Position numbers and translations under genes: made by a program. Source: an uncultured Nostocoides sp. (GTDB lineage: Bacteria; Actinomycetota; Actinomycetes; Actinomycetales; Dermatophilaceae). Taken from it: DNA of 52,951 nucleotides. The notes under the pieces were generated by a model, which did no database searches, was not told the DNA's origin, and saw only the letters and a list, made by a program, of their open reading frames with translations. Every line of letters starts with the position of its first letter. The stretch's first letter is position 1. Positions 7,282-15,618 of the stretch are shown here, piece after piece. The stretch spans positions 1-52,951 of the forward strand of contig CALMQX010000038.1 of the NCBI GenBank assembly GCA_937873315.1. The letters run 5' to 3'.

Positions 7282-7959
7282 TCAGGGCTGGCGGCGATGG
7301 ATCCTCCACGCGGTCGCGTCATCCAGGTTGCCCTCACCCACGCGGGTGAAGACGATCCGGTCGTGGAGCCGTGAACGGCGCCCGCCCCAGAACTCCACCT
7401 CGTCCGGGACGATCCGGTACCCACCCCAGAATGGCGGCACCGGCACCTCGCCGGTCTCGCCGCGCTCGGGGAACTCCGCCAGCCGGCGTTCGTACTCTGC
7501 CTCCAACTCGGCCCGTGACCCGATCGGCTCGCTCTGGCGTGAGGTCCACGCCGAGATGCGCGAGCCATAGGGTCGAGAGTCGAAGTAGGCCTCCACCTCG
7601 TCGCGCTCGACCAGCTCCGCCCGCCCCCGGAATCGGATGGCACGAAACATCGCGGGCCAGGTCAGCGCCGCGGCGATCTGCGGGTTGGCGGCCAACTCGG
7701 CGCCCTTGGTCGAGGTCAGGCCGGTGACGAAGCCCGGACCGCGCTCATCGAGGAAGCGCATCAGCACGGTTCGCACGTTGGGGCACCCGTCGGCGTCGAC
7801 GGTCGCGACGGAGATCGCCATCGGCTCGGGCACATCCGCACTCACGACGGCCCTCGCATTGGCCTCCTCAACCCAGCGGCAGATCTGTCGATAAGCAGTG
7901 GGCTCGAGTTGGTCCTCGCCGAGCCCTTCACCGGTGTAGTCAACGCGCGCGTGGTCCAC
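7282..7959 (-). CDS. pdxH: Pyridoxamine 5'-phosphate oxidase
   Basis: 225 residues. FMN-dependent oxidation of pyridoxamine/pyridoxine 5'-phosphate to PLP. Family features: N-terminal RVDYTGEGL, VRTVLMRFLDERG, the FMN-phosphate region TSTKGAELAANPQIAAALTW, RQ(S) segment SRISAWTSRQSEPIGSR, WGGYRIVPDEVEFWGGRRSRLHDRIVF, and the C-terminal W-RIHRRQP. Full family length. GTG 7959 follows TACGAT (7971-7966) by six bases, so a leaderless message. Several PLP enzymes (SerC, GabT, group II decarboxylase) are in the window but not in an operon with it. Confidence 0.95.
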   Translation of the reverse strand: MDHARVDYTGEGLGEDQLEPTAYRQICRWVEEANARAVVSADVPEPMAISVATVDADGCPNVRTVLMRFLDERGPGFVTGLTSTKGAELAANPQIAAALTWPAMFRAIRFRGRAELVERDEVEAYFDSRPYGSRISAWTSRQSEPIGSRAELEAEYERRLAEFPERGETGEVPVPPFWGGYRIVPDEVEFWGGRRSRLHDRIVFTRVGEGNLDDATAWRIHRRQP

Positions 7960-8104
7960 CCCTTGATCGTATGCCGCACCTCACCTGGCGCGCGGGCCGG
8001 TGGTGGCACCGTGCAGAATGGTCAACGGCCCCTGGGTGAACCAGGACCTCGCGGGCCGTGGCCGCCGCATCCGGTGCGCCGAGCAAGGGAGAGGATCGTT
8101 GAGG

Positions 8105-9238
8105 ATGGTCGAGCAGAGCACGGGGACGCAGGCTGCCAACGCGCCGGACCCGGACTTCCGTCCGGGCCTCGAGGGAGTTGTCGCCTTCGAGTCCGAGATT
8201 GCCGAGCCCGACAAGGAGGGTGGCGCGCTGCGCTATCGCGGTGTCGACATCAAGGAACTCGTGGGTCGCGTGTCCTTCGGCCAGGTGTGGGGCCTGCTGG
8301 TGGATGACGAGATGGACCCAGGCCTTCCGCCCGCGGAGCCATTCCCGCTGCCGGTGCACACCGGTGACATCCGTGTGGACGCTCAGTCCGCGCTCGCGCA
8401 GTTGGCTCCGGTGTGGGGCTTCAAGCCGCTTCTCGACATTGACGCTGAGCAGGCCCGGGACGACCTCGCGCGTGCCTCAGTGATGGCTTTGTCGTTCATC
8501 GCCCAGTCCGCCCACGGCCAGGCCACGCCGATGGTGCCCCAGCGCCGCGTAGACGAGGGCCGAACCATCGTGGAGCGCTTCATGATTCGCTGGCGCGGCG
8601 AGCCCGACCCGGCCCACGTGGAAGCCATCGACGCGTACTTCATCTCGGCGGCCGAGCATGGGATGAATGCCTCCACCTTCACCGCCCGGGTGATCGCCTC
8701 GACCGGCGCGGACGTCGCGGCGTGCCTATCCGGTGCCATTGGAGCCCTCTCCGGGCCATTGCACGGCGGCGCCCCCTCGCGCGCGCAGCACATGATCGAG
8801 GGCGTCGAGAAGATGGGCGATGCTCGCCGCTATGTCAAGCAGGTCATGGACCGCAAGGAGCGATTGATGGGATTCGGGCACCGGGTGTATCGGGCCTATG
8901 ACCCGCGCGCCGCGGTGCTCCGCGACACCTGCCAGCGCCTGGGCGCCCCCCGCTACGACGTGGCGCTTGAACTCGAGAAAGCCGCTATCGCTGAGCTCGC
9001 CGAGCGCTACCCCGAGCGCCGGATGGAGACCAATGTCGACTACTGGGCGGCGGTGCTCTTGGACTTCGCCGATGTCCCTAACGAGATGATGACCCCGCTT
9101 TTCGTATCGGCGCGCACCGCGGGGTGGTCGGCACACATCCTGGAGCAAAAGAAGACCGGTCGACTGATCCGACCGTCGGCCCGCTACATCGGCCATGCAC
9201 CGCGACCCCTGGAGGCCGTGGCAGGCTTCCGCGCCTGA
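8105..9238 (+). CDS. citA: Citrate synthase 2
   Basis: 377 residues. Condenses acetyl-CoA and oxaloacetate. Signature blocks: LEGVVAFESEIAEPDKEGGALRYRGVDIKELV near the N-terminus, SGPLHGGAPSRAQHMIEGV (active-site His), GFGHRVYRAYDPRA (second His and substrate Arg), VDYWAAVLLDFADVPNEMMTPLFVSARTAGWSAHILEQ (catalytic Asp and CoA contact region), and RPSARYIG. Sequence layout and length match actinobacterial citrate synthase 2 rather than GltA. ATG 8105 has GGGAGAGG about 10 bases upstream; in-frame TTG 8099 is a possible alternative. Confidence 0.92.
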   Translation: MVEQSTGTQAANAPDPDFRPGLEGVVAFESEIAEPDKEGGALRYRGVDIKELVGRVSFGQVWGLLVDDEMDPGLPPAEPFPLPVHTGDIRVDAQSALAQLAPVWGFKPLLDIDAEQARDDLARASVMALSFIAQSAHGQATPMVPQRRVDEGRTIVERFMIRWRGEPDPAHVEAIDAYFISAAEHGMNASTFTARVIASTGADVAACLSGAIGALSGPLHGGAPSRAQHMIEGVEKMGDARRYVKQVMDRKERLMGFGHRVYRAYDPRAAVLRDTCQRLGAPRYDVALELEKAAIAELAERYPERRMETNVDYWAAVLLDFADVPNEMMTPLFVSARTAGWSAHILEQKKTGRLIRPSARYIGHAPRPLEAVAGFRA

Positions 9239-9270
9239 CCTAGACGCCGCCGCGCCCACAAACGTGGCGA

Positions 9271-9287
9271 GTTCCACGTGGTGGAAC
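9271..9287. repeat. Palindrome in the citA-serC gap
   Basis: GTTCCAC-GTG-GTGGAAC, perfect 7-base arms with a 3-base spacer, just before TTGACG (9290-9295), a possible -35 of serC. Could be an operator or a weak citA terminator; no assignment. Confidence 0.35.
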
Positions 9288-9303
9288 CCTTGACGGCGCC
9301 TAG

Positions 9304-10455
<1,152 letters not shown>

Positions 10456-10470
10456 CGAGAGCGACCCTTC

Positions 10471-10557
10471 TCAGGTGGCCACGGCATACACGATGGTCAC
10501 CACGACGAGGAGCGCCAACACCCCGAGGGTGAGGAAGCGCCGCACCCGCGGGGTCAT
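10471..10557 (-). CDS. 28-residue single-pass membrane peptide coupled to an MFS pump
   Basis: MTPRVRRFLTLGVLALLVVV followed by TIVYAVAT: a basic N-terminus and one hydrophobic helix, predicted N-in. Its ATG (10557-10555) overlaps the stop codon of the MFS gene (10556-10554) as ATGA, the same coupling used between the MarR and MFS genes upstream, and CGGAG lies nine bases upstream. Not recognised as a named family. Size and position fit a small regulatory or stabilising subunit of the transporter, comparable in idea to AcrZ or KdpF, but that is inference. It contains one copy of the GTATGCCG octamer, which encodes VYAV. Confidence 0.6.
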   Translation of the reverse strand: MTPRVRRFLTLGVLALLVVVTIVYAVAT

Positions 10558-11840
10558 CGGGCTGACTCCGGGATCGGAACAGTGACCGGTGCGGTAGTGA
10601 CCCGCAACCGCGGCCGACGCTGGGACTCATAACTCACCCGGACATTCTCATGCCGCGCGAGCCAGACTGCGACCACGGCCAGGGTGATTCCCACCGCGAT
10701 CGAGCCGATCCCGATGGTCCACCGGGGTCCGATGTGCTCGCCGATCCAGCCAATCATGGGTGCCCCAATCGGTGTGCCACCCATGAAGATCGCCATGTAC
10801 AACGCCATCACGCGGCCCCGCATCTCGGGCGCGGTCCGAGTCTGCACCATGGCATTGGCCGTGGTCAGCGCCGTGAGTGCGGTCAGCCCCACCGGAACCA
10901 GGGCCAGGGCGAACCGGCCGTAGGTCGGCGCCGACGCGGCGAAAGCCGCTGCCACCGCGAATCCGGCCAGCGAGAGCAGGAGGACCCTGAGACGGGCGTT
11001 CTGACGACGGGCGGACAATAGCGCGGCCGCCAGCGAGCCGATGGCCATGATGGAGCCGAGCAGACCGTACTCGCTGGCTCCCTTGCCGAAGACCTGGGTT
11101 GCCATCAGTGCCGTGGTGATCTGGAAGTTCATCCCGAAAGTGCCCAGGACAAAGACCAGGAGCATCACGAGTTGGAGGTCCGGGCGCGAGCGCACATAGG
11201 CGAAGCCCTCACGGATCCCACCGCGGCCGCGAGCCAAGGGCGCCGGCGTGAGTTCACTGGGGCGCATCCGGGCCAGCGCGATGAGCACGAAGACAAAGGT
11301 CAGGGCGTTGAGCAGCAGCGCCTCACCGGTTCCCCAGGCAGCGATGATCACACCGGCAATCCCCGGCCCGATCAGCCGCCCGCCATTAAAGGAGGCCGAG
11401 TTCAAGGCGACCGCATTGGTCAAGCGATCCGCCGGCACCATCTCGGAGACAAATGCCTGTCGAGCGGGATTGTCGACCGCGGTGATCACCCCCTGAGCCA
11501 GGGCAATGGCGTACACGTGCCACAGGTGCGCCCAGCCACCCAGAGCCAGGATGGCCAGCAGAAGAGAGGTCACCAGCAGTAGCACCTGGGTGATGACCAG
11601 CAAGCGCCGCTTGGGGAAAACATCAGCGATCAGCCCGGTCCAGGGTGCGAGCACGAGGAAGGGCAGGAACTGCAGGCCAGTCACCACGCCCAGCGCCGTG
11701 CCCGAACCAGCCGTAAGGGTGGTCAGGACCAGCCAGTCCTGGCCGACCCGCCCCATCCACGTGCCCACATTGGAGATGAAGGCACCGGTGATCCAGAGCC
11801 GGTAGTTACGGATCTCGAGCGAGCTGAAGGTCGGGCTCAT
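10554..11840 (-). CDS. MFS transporter (EntS-like)
   Basis: 428 residues from ATG 11840, which overlaps the MarR-gene stop as ATGA. N-terminus SLEIRNYRLWITGAFISNVGTWMGRVGQDWLVL is typical of the MFS_3/EntS exporter group, with VDNPARQAFVSEMV and SFNGGRLIGPGIAGVI as further family blocks. Twelve membrane helices, cytosolic C-tail with basic residues. Probably exports a drug or metabolite; control by the adjacent MarR protein supports a resistance role. The upstream-extended frame lies inside the regulator gene and is not coding. Confidence 0.88.
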   Translation of the reverse strand: MSPTFSSLEIRNYRLWITGAFISNVGTWMGRVGQDWLVLTTLTAGSGTALGVVTGLQFLPFLVLAPWTGLIADVFPKRRLLVITQVLLLVTSLLLAILALGGWAHLWHVYAIALAQGVITAVDNPARQAFVSEMVPADRLTNAVALNSASFNGGRLIGPGIAGVIIAAWGTGEALLLNALTFVFVLIALARMRPSELTPAPLARGRGGIREGFAYVRSRPDLQLVMLLVFVLGTFGMNFQITTALMATQVFGKGASEYGLLGSIMAIGSLAAALLSARRQNARLRVLLLSLAGFAVAAAFAASAPTYGRFALALVPVGLTALTALTTANAMVQTRTAPEMRGRVMALYMAIFMGGTPIGAPMIGWIGEHIGPRWTIGIGSIAVGITLAVVAVWLARHENVRVSYESQRRPRLRVTTAPVTVPIPESAR

Positions 11841-12250
11841 TGCTCGGCCACCTTGCGCAGCAGCTCGGTGGCCCGCTCCAGCAGGGCGCGGTCGCGCGCC
11901 GAAAGATCCGCCAGCCGGACATCCAGCCACTCGTCTCGACTGCGGCGCACGGCCTGCAAGAGCTGGCGGCCTTCCGGCGTGATCGACACCAGCACCTGGC
12001 GCCCATCGGTGGGGTGCTCATCGCGTCGGACCAATCCGCGCTCGCATAGGGCGGCCACATTGCGAGTCATGCTCGGTGCGCTCACACGCTCCACCTCGGC
12101 CAATTCGCCCGGGGTGCGGGCGCCCTTGTCCACTCCGGCGAGGACAGCCACCAGGTGCGGGGGCAACTCAGCCGAGCCCTCGAGTCGGACGCGGCGAGCA
12201 ATGTGCATGCAGGCCAGGCGGAGGTCATGGGTCAACTGAGCATCGGTCAT
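11837..12250 (-). CDS. MarR-family transcriptional regulator
   Basis: 137 residues. Winged-helix order: dimerisation helix TDAQLTHDLRLACMHIARRVR, HTH with TPGELAEVERVSAPSMTRNVAALCERGLVRR, wing DEHPTDGRQVLVSITPEG (the D-R pair is the MarR wing signature), and C-terminal helices. Likely a ligand-responsive repressor of its own operon with the MFS pump. ATG 12250 chosen; a palindrome GTTAC-N5-GTAAC lies 16 bases upstream. Promoter-proximal gene of a three-gene coupled operon. Confidence 0.9.
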   Translation of the reverse strand: MTDAQLTHDLRLACMHIARRVRLEGSAELPPHLVAVLAGVDKGARTPGELAEVERVSAPSMTRNVAALCERGLVRRDEHPTDGRQVLVSITPEGRQLLQAVRRSRDEWLDVRLADLSARDRALLERATELLRKVAEQ

Positions 12251-12265
12251 CACGCGTGACAACTC

Positions 12266-12280
12266 GTTACGTCAGGTAAC
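12266..12280 (-). promoter_or_regulatory. Predicted MarR operator
   Basis: GTTACGTCAGGTAAC: perfect 5-base inverted repeat GTTAC/GTAAC with a 5-base spacer, directly upstream of the marR-type start codon. Size and position fit an autoregulatory MarR site. Confidence 0.6.
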
Positions 12281-12321
12281 TATTCCCAGCCTGCCCCGAC
12301 CCTCGGCAGGGCCCAGAGCGC

Positions 12322-12366
12322 CGTATGCCGGTGAGGTCACCGCAGAGGTGACGTCACCGGCATACG
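12322..12366 (-). terminator. Hairpin built from two inverted GTATGCCG copies
   Basis: Left arm 12322-12340, loop CGCAGAG, right arm 12348-12366; 19-base arms with one mismatch. Each arm begins with the octamer GTATGCCG / CGGCATAC. Lies 21 bases past the stop of the purine permease, so probably its terminator, and it also separates it from the marR operon promoter. Confidence 0.65.
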
Positions 12367-12387
12367 CGGGTTGGACGAGGAACGAGC

Positions 12388-13896
12388 TCAGGTGAGCAGC
12401 GACTCGATCGGGCCGATCGCGAAGTAGAGCACGAAGAGGACGGCAATCAGCCACATCAGCGGCTTGATGTCGGCCGCCTTGCCGCGCACGAGCTTGATCA
12501 GCACGTAGGCGACGAAGCCGGCACCGATACCCACGGTGATCGAGTAGGTGAACGGCATCAGGACGATGGTCAGGAAGGCCGGGATGGCGATCTCCAGGTC
12601 ATCCCAGTCGATGCCCTTGACCTGCTGCATCATCAAGAAGCCAACAAGGATCAGCGCCGGGACGGCCGCCTCGTTCGGGATCATCGTGACCAGCGGGGTG
12701 AAGACGATCGCGACCAGGAAGAGCAGGCCGGTCACGACCGAGGCCAGACCGGTGCGCGCGCCCTCACCAACGCCGGACGCGGACTCGATGTAGGAGGTGT
12801 TCGAGGAGACACCCGCGGCGCCACCGGCGGCCGCCGCGATGGAGTCCACGATCAGGATCTGCTGGGTGCTGGGCGGGTTGCCCTCCTCGTCGAGGAGTCC
12901 GGCCTCGGCGCCGATCGCGGTCATCGTGCCCATCGTGTCGAAGAAGTCGGCCAGCATGAGCGTGAAGACCAGCAGGATGGCCGCCACCGCACCCACCCGA
13001 GCGAAGGAGCCAAACAGGTTGAACTCACCCAGGGTGCTGAACGAAATGGGGTTGAACTCCTTGGGCCACGCTGGCACGTTCAGGTTCCAACCGGCGGGGT
13101 TGATCTTGTTCGACCCATCGGCGTTTTGACCGACCACCGTCGGGCCGACCTTGGCAATGGCCTCGATGATGATCGCGACCACGGTCATGACCAGGATCGA
13201 GATGACGATGGCGCCCTTCACCTTGCGCACCCAGAGGGCCACGATGAGGATCAGGCCCAGGACGAAGACCACCGTCGGCCAGCCGCCGAGTTTGCCGCCA
13301 ATGCCGAGCTCGACCGGGACCGGCCCGGTACCCGTGCGACGGACGAAGCCGGCGTCGACCAGACCAATCAGAGCGATGAAGAGGCCGATACCGACCGAAA
13401 TCGCGATCTTGAGTTGGGCCGGCACAGCGTGGAAGACCGCTTGACGGAAGCCGGTCAACACCAGGACCAGGATGATCACACCCTCAAGCACGACCAGACC
13501 CATGGCATCCGCCCAGGTCATCCGGGTCGCGATGCCGTAAGCGACAAAGGCATTCAGGCCAAGGCCGGTCGCCAGCGCCAATGGGTAGTTCGCCGCGACG
13601 CCCATGAGGATGGTGAGCACACCGGCCACCAGCGCCGTGCCGGCCGCGATCGCGGGCAGGTTGGGGGCGTCACCGCCGCCGAGGAACTTGCCATCGCCGT
13701 CCTTGACGAACCCGAGGATGAGCGGGTTGAGCACCACGATGTAGGCCATCGTGAAGAAGGTGGCCAGGCCACCGCGGATCTCCTGCCCGACGCTCGAGCC
13801 GCGCTGGGAGATCTTGAAGTAGCTATCGAGGAAGCCGCCGGAACCCGGCGTTGTGGAGGTGTCGGCAGCGTGTGCGCCGCCAGATGTCTTCGCCAT
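12388..13896 (-). CDS. NCS2-family (AzgA-type) guanine/hypoxanthine permease
   Basis: 502 residues. AzgA-like NCS2 symporter: LDSYFKISQRGSSVGQEIRGGLATFFTMAYIVVLNPLIL at the N-terminus, ATGLGLNAFVAYG, DFFDTMGTMTAIG (substrate region), and GAAGVSSNTSYIESASGVGEGARTGLASVV. Twelve to fourteen membrane segments. Expected to import hypoxanthine, guanine or adenine with H+. ATG 13896 lies seven bases after TAGGGT (13909-13904), a leaderless start; the extra three N-terminal codons of the longer frame are excluded. Confidence 0.92.
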   Translation of the reverse strand: MAKTSGGAHAADTSTTPGSGGFLDSYFKISQRGSSVGQEIRGGLATFFTMAYIVVLNPLILGFVKDGDGKFLGGGDAPNLPAIAAGTALVAGVLTILMGVAANYPLALATGLGLNAFVAYGIATRMTWADAMGLVVLEGVIILVLVLTGFRQAVFHAVPAQLKIAISVGIGLFIALIGLVDAGFVRRTGTGPVPVELGIGGKLGGWPTVVFVLGLILIVALWVRKVKGAIVISILVMTVVAIIIEAIAKVGPTVVGQNADGSNKINPAGWNLNVPAWPKEFNPISFSTLGEFNLFGSFARVGAVAAILLVFTLMLADFFDTMGTMTAIGAEAGLLDEEGNPPSTQQILIVDSIAAAAGGAAGVSSNTSYIESASGVGEGARTGLASVVTGLLFLVAIVFTPLVTMIPNEAAVPALILVGFLMMQQVKGIDWDDLEIAIPAFLTIVLMPFTYSITVGIGAGFVAYVLIKLVRGKAADIKPLMWLIAVLFVLYFAIGPIESLLT

Positions 13897-14048
13897 GGCG
13901 TGCACCCTAGCGGCGATCAGCGGTGGCTTGCTCCGCGAGACGCACCGTGGGCAGATAGGGCTCTGACCTCGCCTTTCACACCCTTCTCAGCACTCCCAAC
14001 TGCCCCGTGCGTATGCCTTCCTCAGGCGCGTCGGCATAGGCTGTGGCT

Positions 14049-14312
14049 GTGATCACAGACGCTGAACCAGGGCCGGACGCCGACCAGCCGGTGGTGTGTA
14101 TGCCGCTGGAGCCGCTCCCCGTGCCCACGCGCCTGATCATCCAGATCGGCTTGGCCATCTGGGCGCTCGCACTGGTCATCACCTTGGTGCTCCCCGCGCT
14201 GCACACCGGGGATCGCTCCTGGTGGCCTTGGGCTTGCGCGGCCGGGCTGGGGCTGGGCCTGATGGGCTATGCCTATGTCGCCCGCGGGCGTGGGAATGCC
14301 GCCGCGGCCTGA
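14049..14312 (+). CDS. DUF2530-type small membrane protein
   Basis: 87 residues. Acidic/Pro-rich N-terminus with VVCMPLEPLPVPTRLIIQIGLAIWALALVITLVLPALH, then RSWWPWACAAGLGLGLMGYAYVARGR: two membrane helices with a short W-rich turn. Matches the actinobacterial DUF2530 layout; function unknown. GTG 14049 follows TAGGCT (14037-14042) by six bases. Convergent with the DUF3027 gene, whose families often sit near each other in actinobacteria. Confidence 0.75.
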   Translation: MITDAEPGPDADQPVVCMPLEPLPVPTRLIIQIGLAIWALALVITLVLPALHTGDRSWWPWACAAGLGLGLMGYAYVARGRGNAAAA

Positions 14313-14336
14313 CCGCGAGTCACTCGCCTGACGACC

Positions 14337-15104
14337 TCAGGTGACGTCGAGGATGTAATCGTCGACGATGGGCGGATTTACTTTCTCGGGCACAGGAGCC
14401 GCCGCATCCACCTCGGAATGCGCCCCGCAGCCGTGATCGAGCGAGACCACCTTGCCGTCACTGGGTGACCATTCGGAGGCGCAGACCCCGAAGACCGCTC
14501 GCAAGGCCCCGGCCATCGGGACGAAGAAGCCGCAGCTCGCGCACCGCGCGGGCGCCTTGACCGCCACCGGGTCGGAGGGACCGGCGGCACCGGCATACCA
14601 GCGGCCGGCAGCGGCCTCACGGCCCTCGGCAGAGAGCACCCGCGGGCGGCCAAGACCAAGTTCCCAGAGTGCGACCTGGTCGACCTCCTGATCGCCGGTC
14701 GCCTCGAAGCCGGCCACCAGCATGGGGTCGTCGGCGACAAATGGGGTGACATCGCCGGGCCCCAGGTCGCCGGGGGCGAGTCGGTCGGCATACGGAACCC
14801 AGGCGGGCGACAGGAGGGCACCCTCGGCCGGGACCAGGGTGGTTTCACAGACAGTCGCGGTCTTGGCGCGAGGGACTCGGGTGACCGAGACGGCCCAACG
14901 CCAGCCCGGGTAGGCGCGCGCGTCACAGGCGAAGTAGTGGACGCCAAGTCGATCGGCGAGCATCTCGAAGTCAAGAGCCGAACCCACCGAGCCAGGCTCG
15001 GCGCACTCCAGGAGGACCTCCCGGGCACGATCCGCCGACGCGGCGAGGACCGCGTCGACCTTAACTGCGGGGCGATCGGTCACAGCGGCAGCGCGTGGAC
15101 TCAC
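14337..15104 (-). CDS. DUF3027-family protein
   Basis: 255 residues. C-terminal zinc-ribbon-like segment CASCGFFVPMAGALRAVFGVCASEWSPSDGKVVSLDHGCGAHSE (four Cys plus His) is the hallmark of DUF3027; the N-terminal half (VHYFACDARAYPGWRWAVSVTRVPRAKTATVCE) is also typical. Function unknown, actinobacteria-restricted. Its GTG overlaps the stop of the cold-shock gene as GTGA, so translation is coupled and the two products are probably needed together. Confidence 0.88.
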   Translation of the reverse strand: MSPRAAAVTDRPAVKVDAVLAASADRAREVLLECAEPGSVGSALDFEMLADRLGVHYFACDARAYPGWRWAVSVTRVPRAKTATVCETTLVPAEGALLSPAWVPYADRLAPGDLGPGDVTPFVADDPMLVAGFEATGDQEVDQVALWELGLGRPRVLSAEGREAAAGRWYAGAAGPSDPVAVKAPARCASCGFFVPMAGALRAVFGVCASEWSPSDGKVVSLDHGCGAHSEVDAAAPVPEKVNPPIVDDYILDVT

Positions 15105-15502
15105 AGCTCGAGGTCCGCGGCCACGGCCTTGAGCACCGCAGCGACCTGATTGCCATGCTGCTTGTCGGGGTAGTGGCCGCGGCGCAGCGACTCGGAGACC
15201 GAGTCCAGGAGCTTGATGACGTCCTCGACGATGACCACCATCTCGTCAGCGGGCTTGCGATCGCGAACACGGCGGTTCACGGCCACCGATGGCGCGGGGT
15301 CCAATAGCCGCACGGACAGCGCCTGGGCGCCACGGCGACCCTCTGCGACGCTGAACTCGATCCGCTGGCCACCCTTGAGAGCGGTCACGCCAGCAGGCAG
15401 CGCGGAGGCAGGCACGAAGACATCGCCCTCGCCACCTTCATCGATGGAGACGAACCCGAAGCCCTTGTCGGCGTCGTAGAACTTGATCCTGCCAGTGGGC
15501 AC
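15101..15502 (-). CDS. Cold-shock domain protein with C-terminal extension
   Basis: 133 residues. Residues 1-65 are a cold-shock domain: VPTGRIKFYDADKGFGFVSIDEGGEGDVFVPASAL carries RNP1 (KGFGFVS) and RNP2 (DVFVP). Residues 66-133 are an extension (VIVEDVIKLLDSVSESLRRGHYPDKQHGNQVAAVLKAVAADLEL) seen in actinobacterial 130-residue CSPs coupled to DUF3027. Binds single-stranded nucleic acid. GTG 15502 chosen because AGGTGG sits five bases upstream; GTG 15511 is in frame but too close to that site. Confidence 0.9.
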   Translation of the reverse strand: MPTGRIKFYDADKGFGFVSIDEGGEGDVFVPASALPAGVTALKGGQRIEFSVAEGRRGAQALSVRLLDPAPSVAVNRRVRDRKPADEMVVIVEDVIKLLDSVSESLRRGHYPDKQHGNQVAAVLKAVAADLEL

Positions 15503-15618
15503 TGGAGCCACCTACTCGCTGCTGAACATGCTGACGATGTGCCGCCTGCTGGCGCCACGCCCCAAGGTTATCCGGTTAATGCTGACCAGCGCGCCTCGAT
15601 AAGACACGGAGCCCGGTC

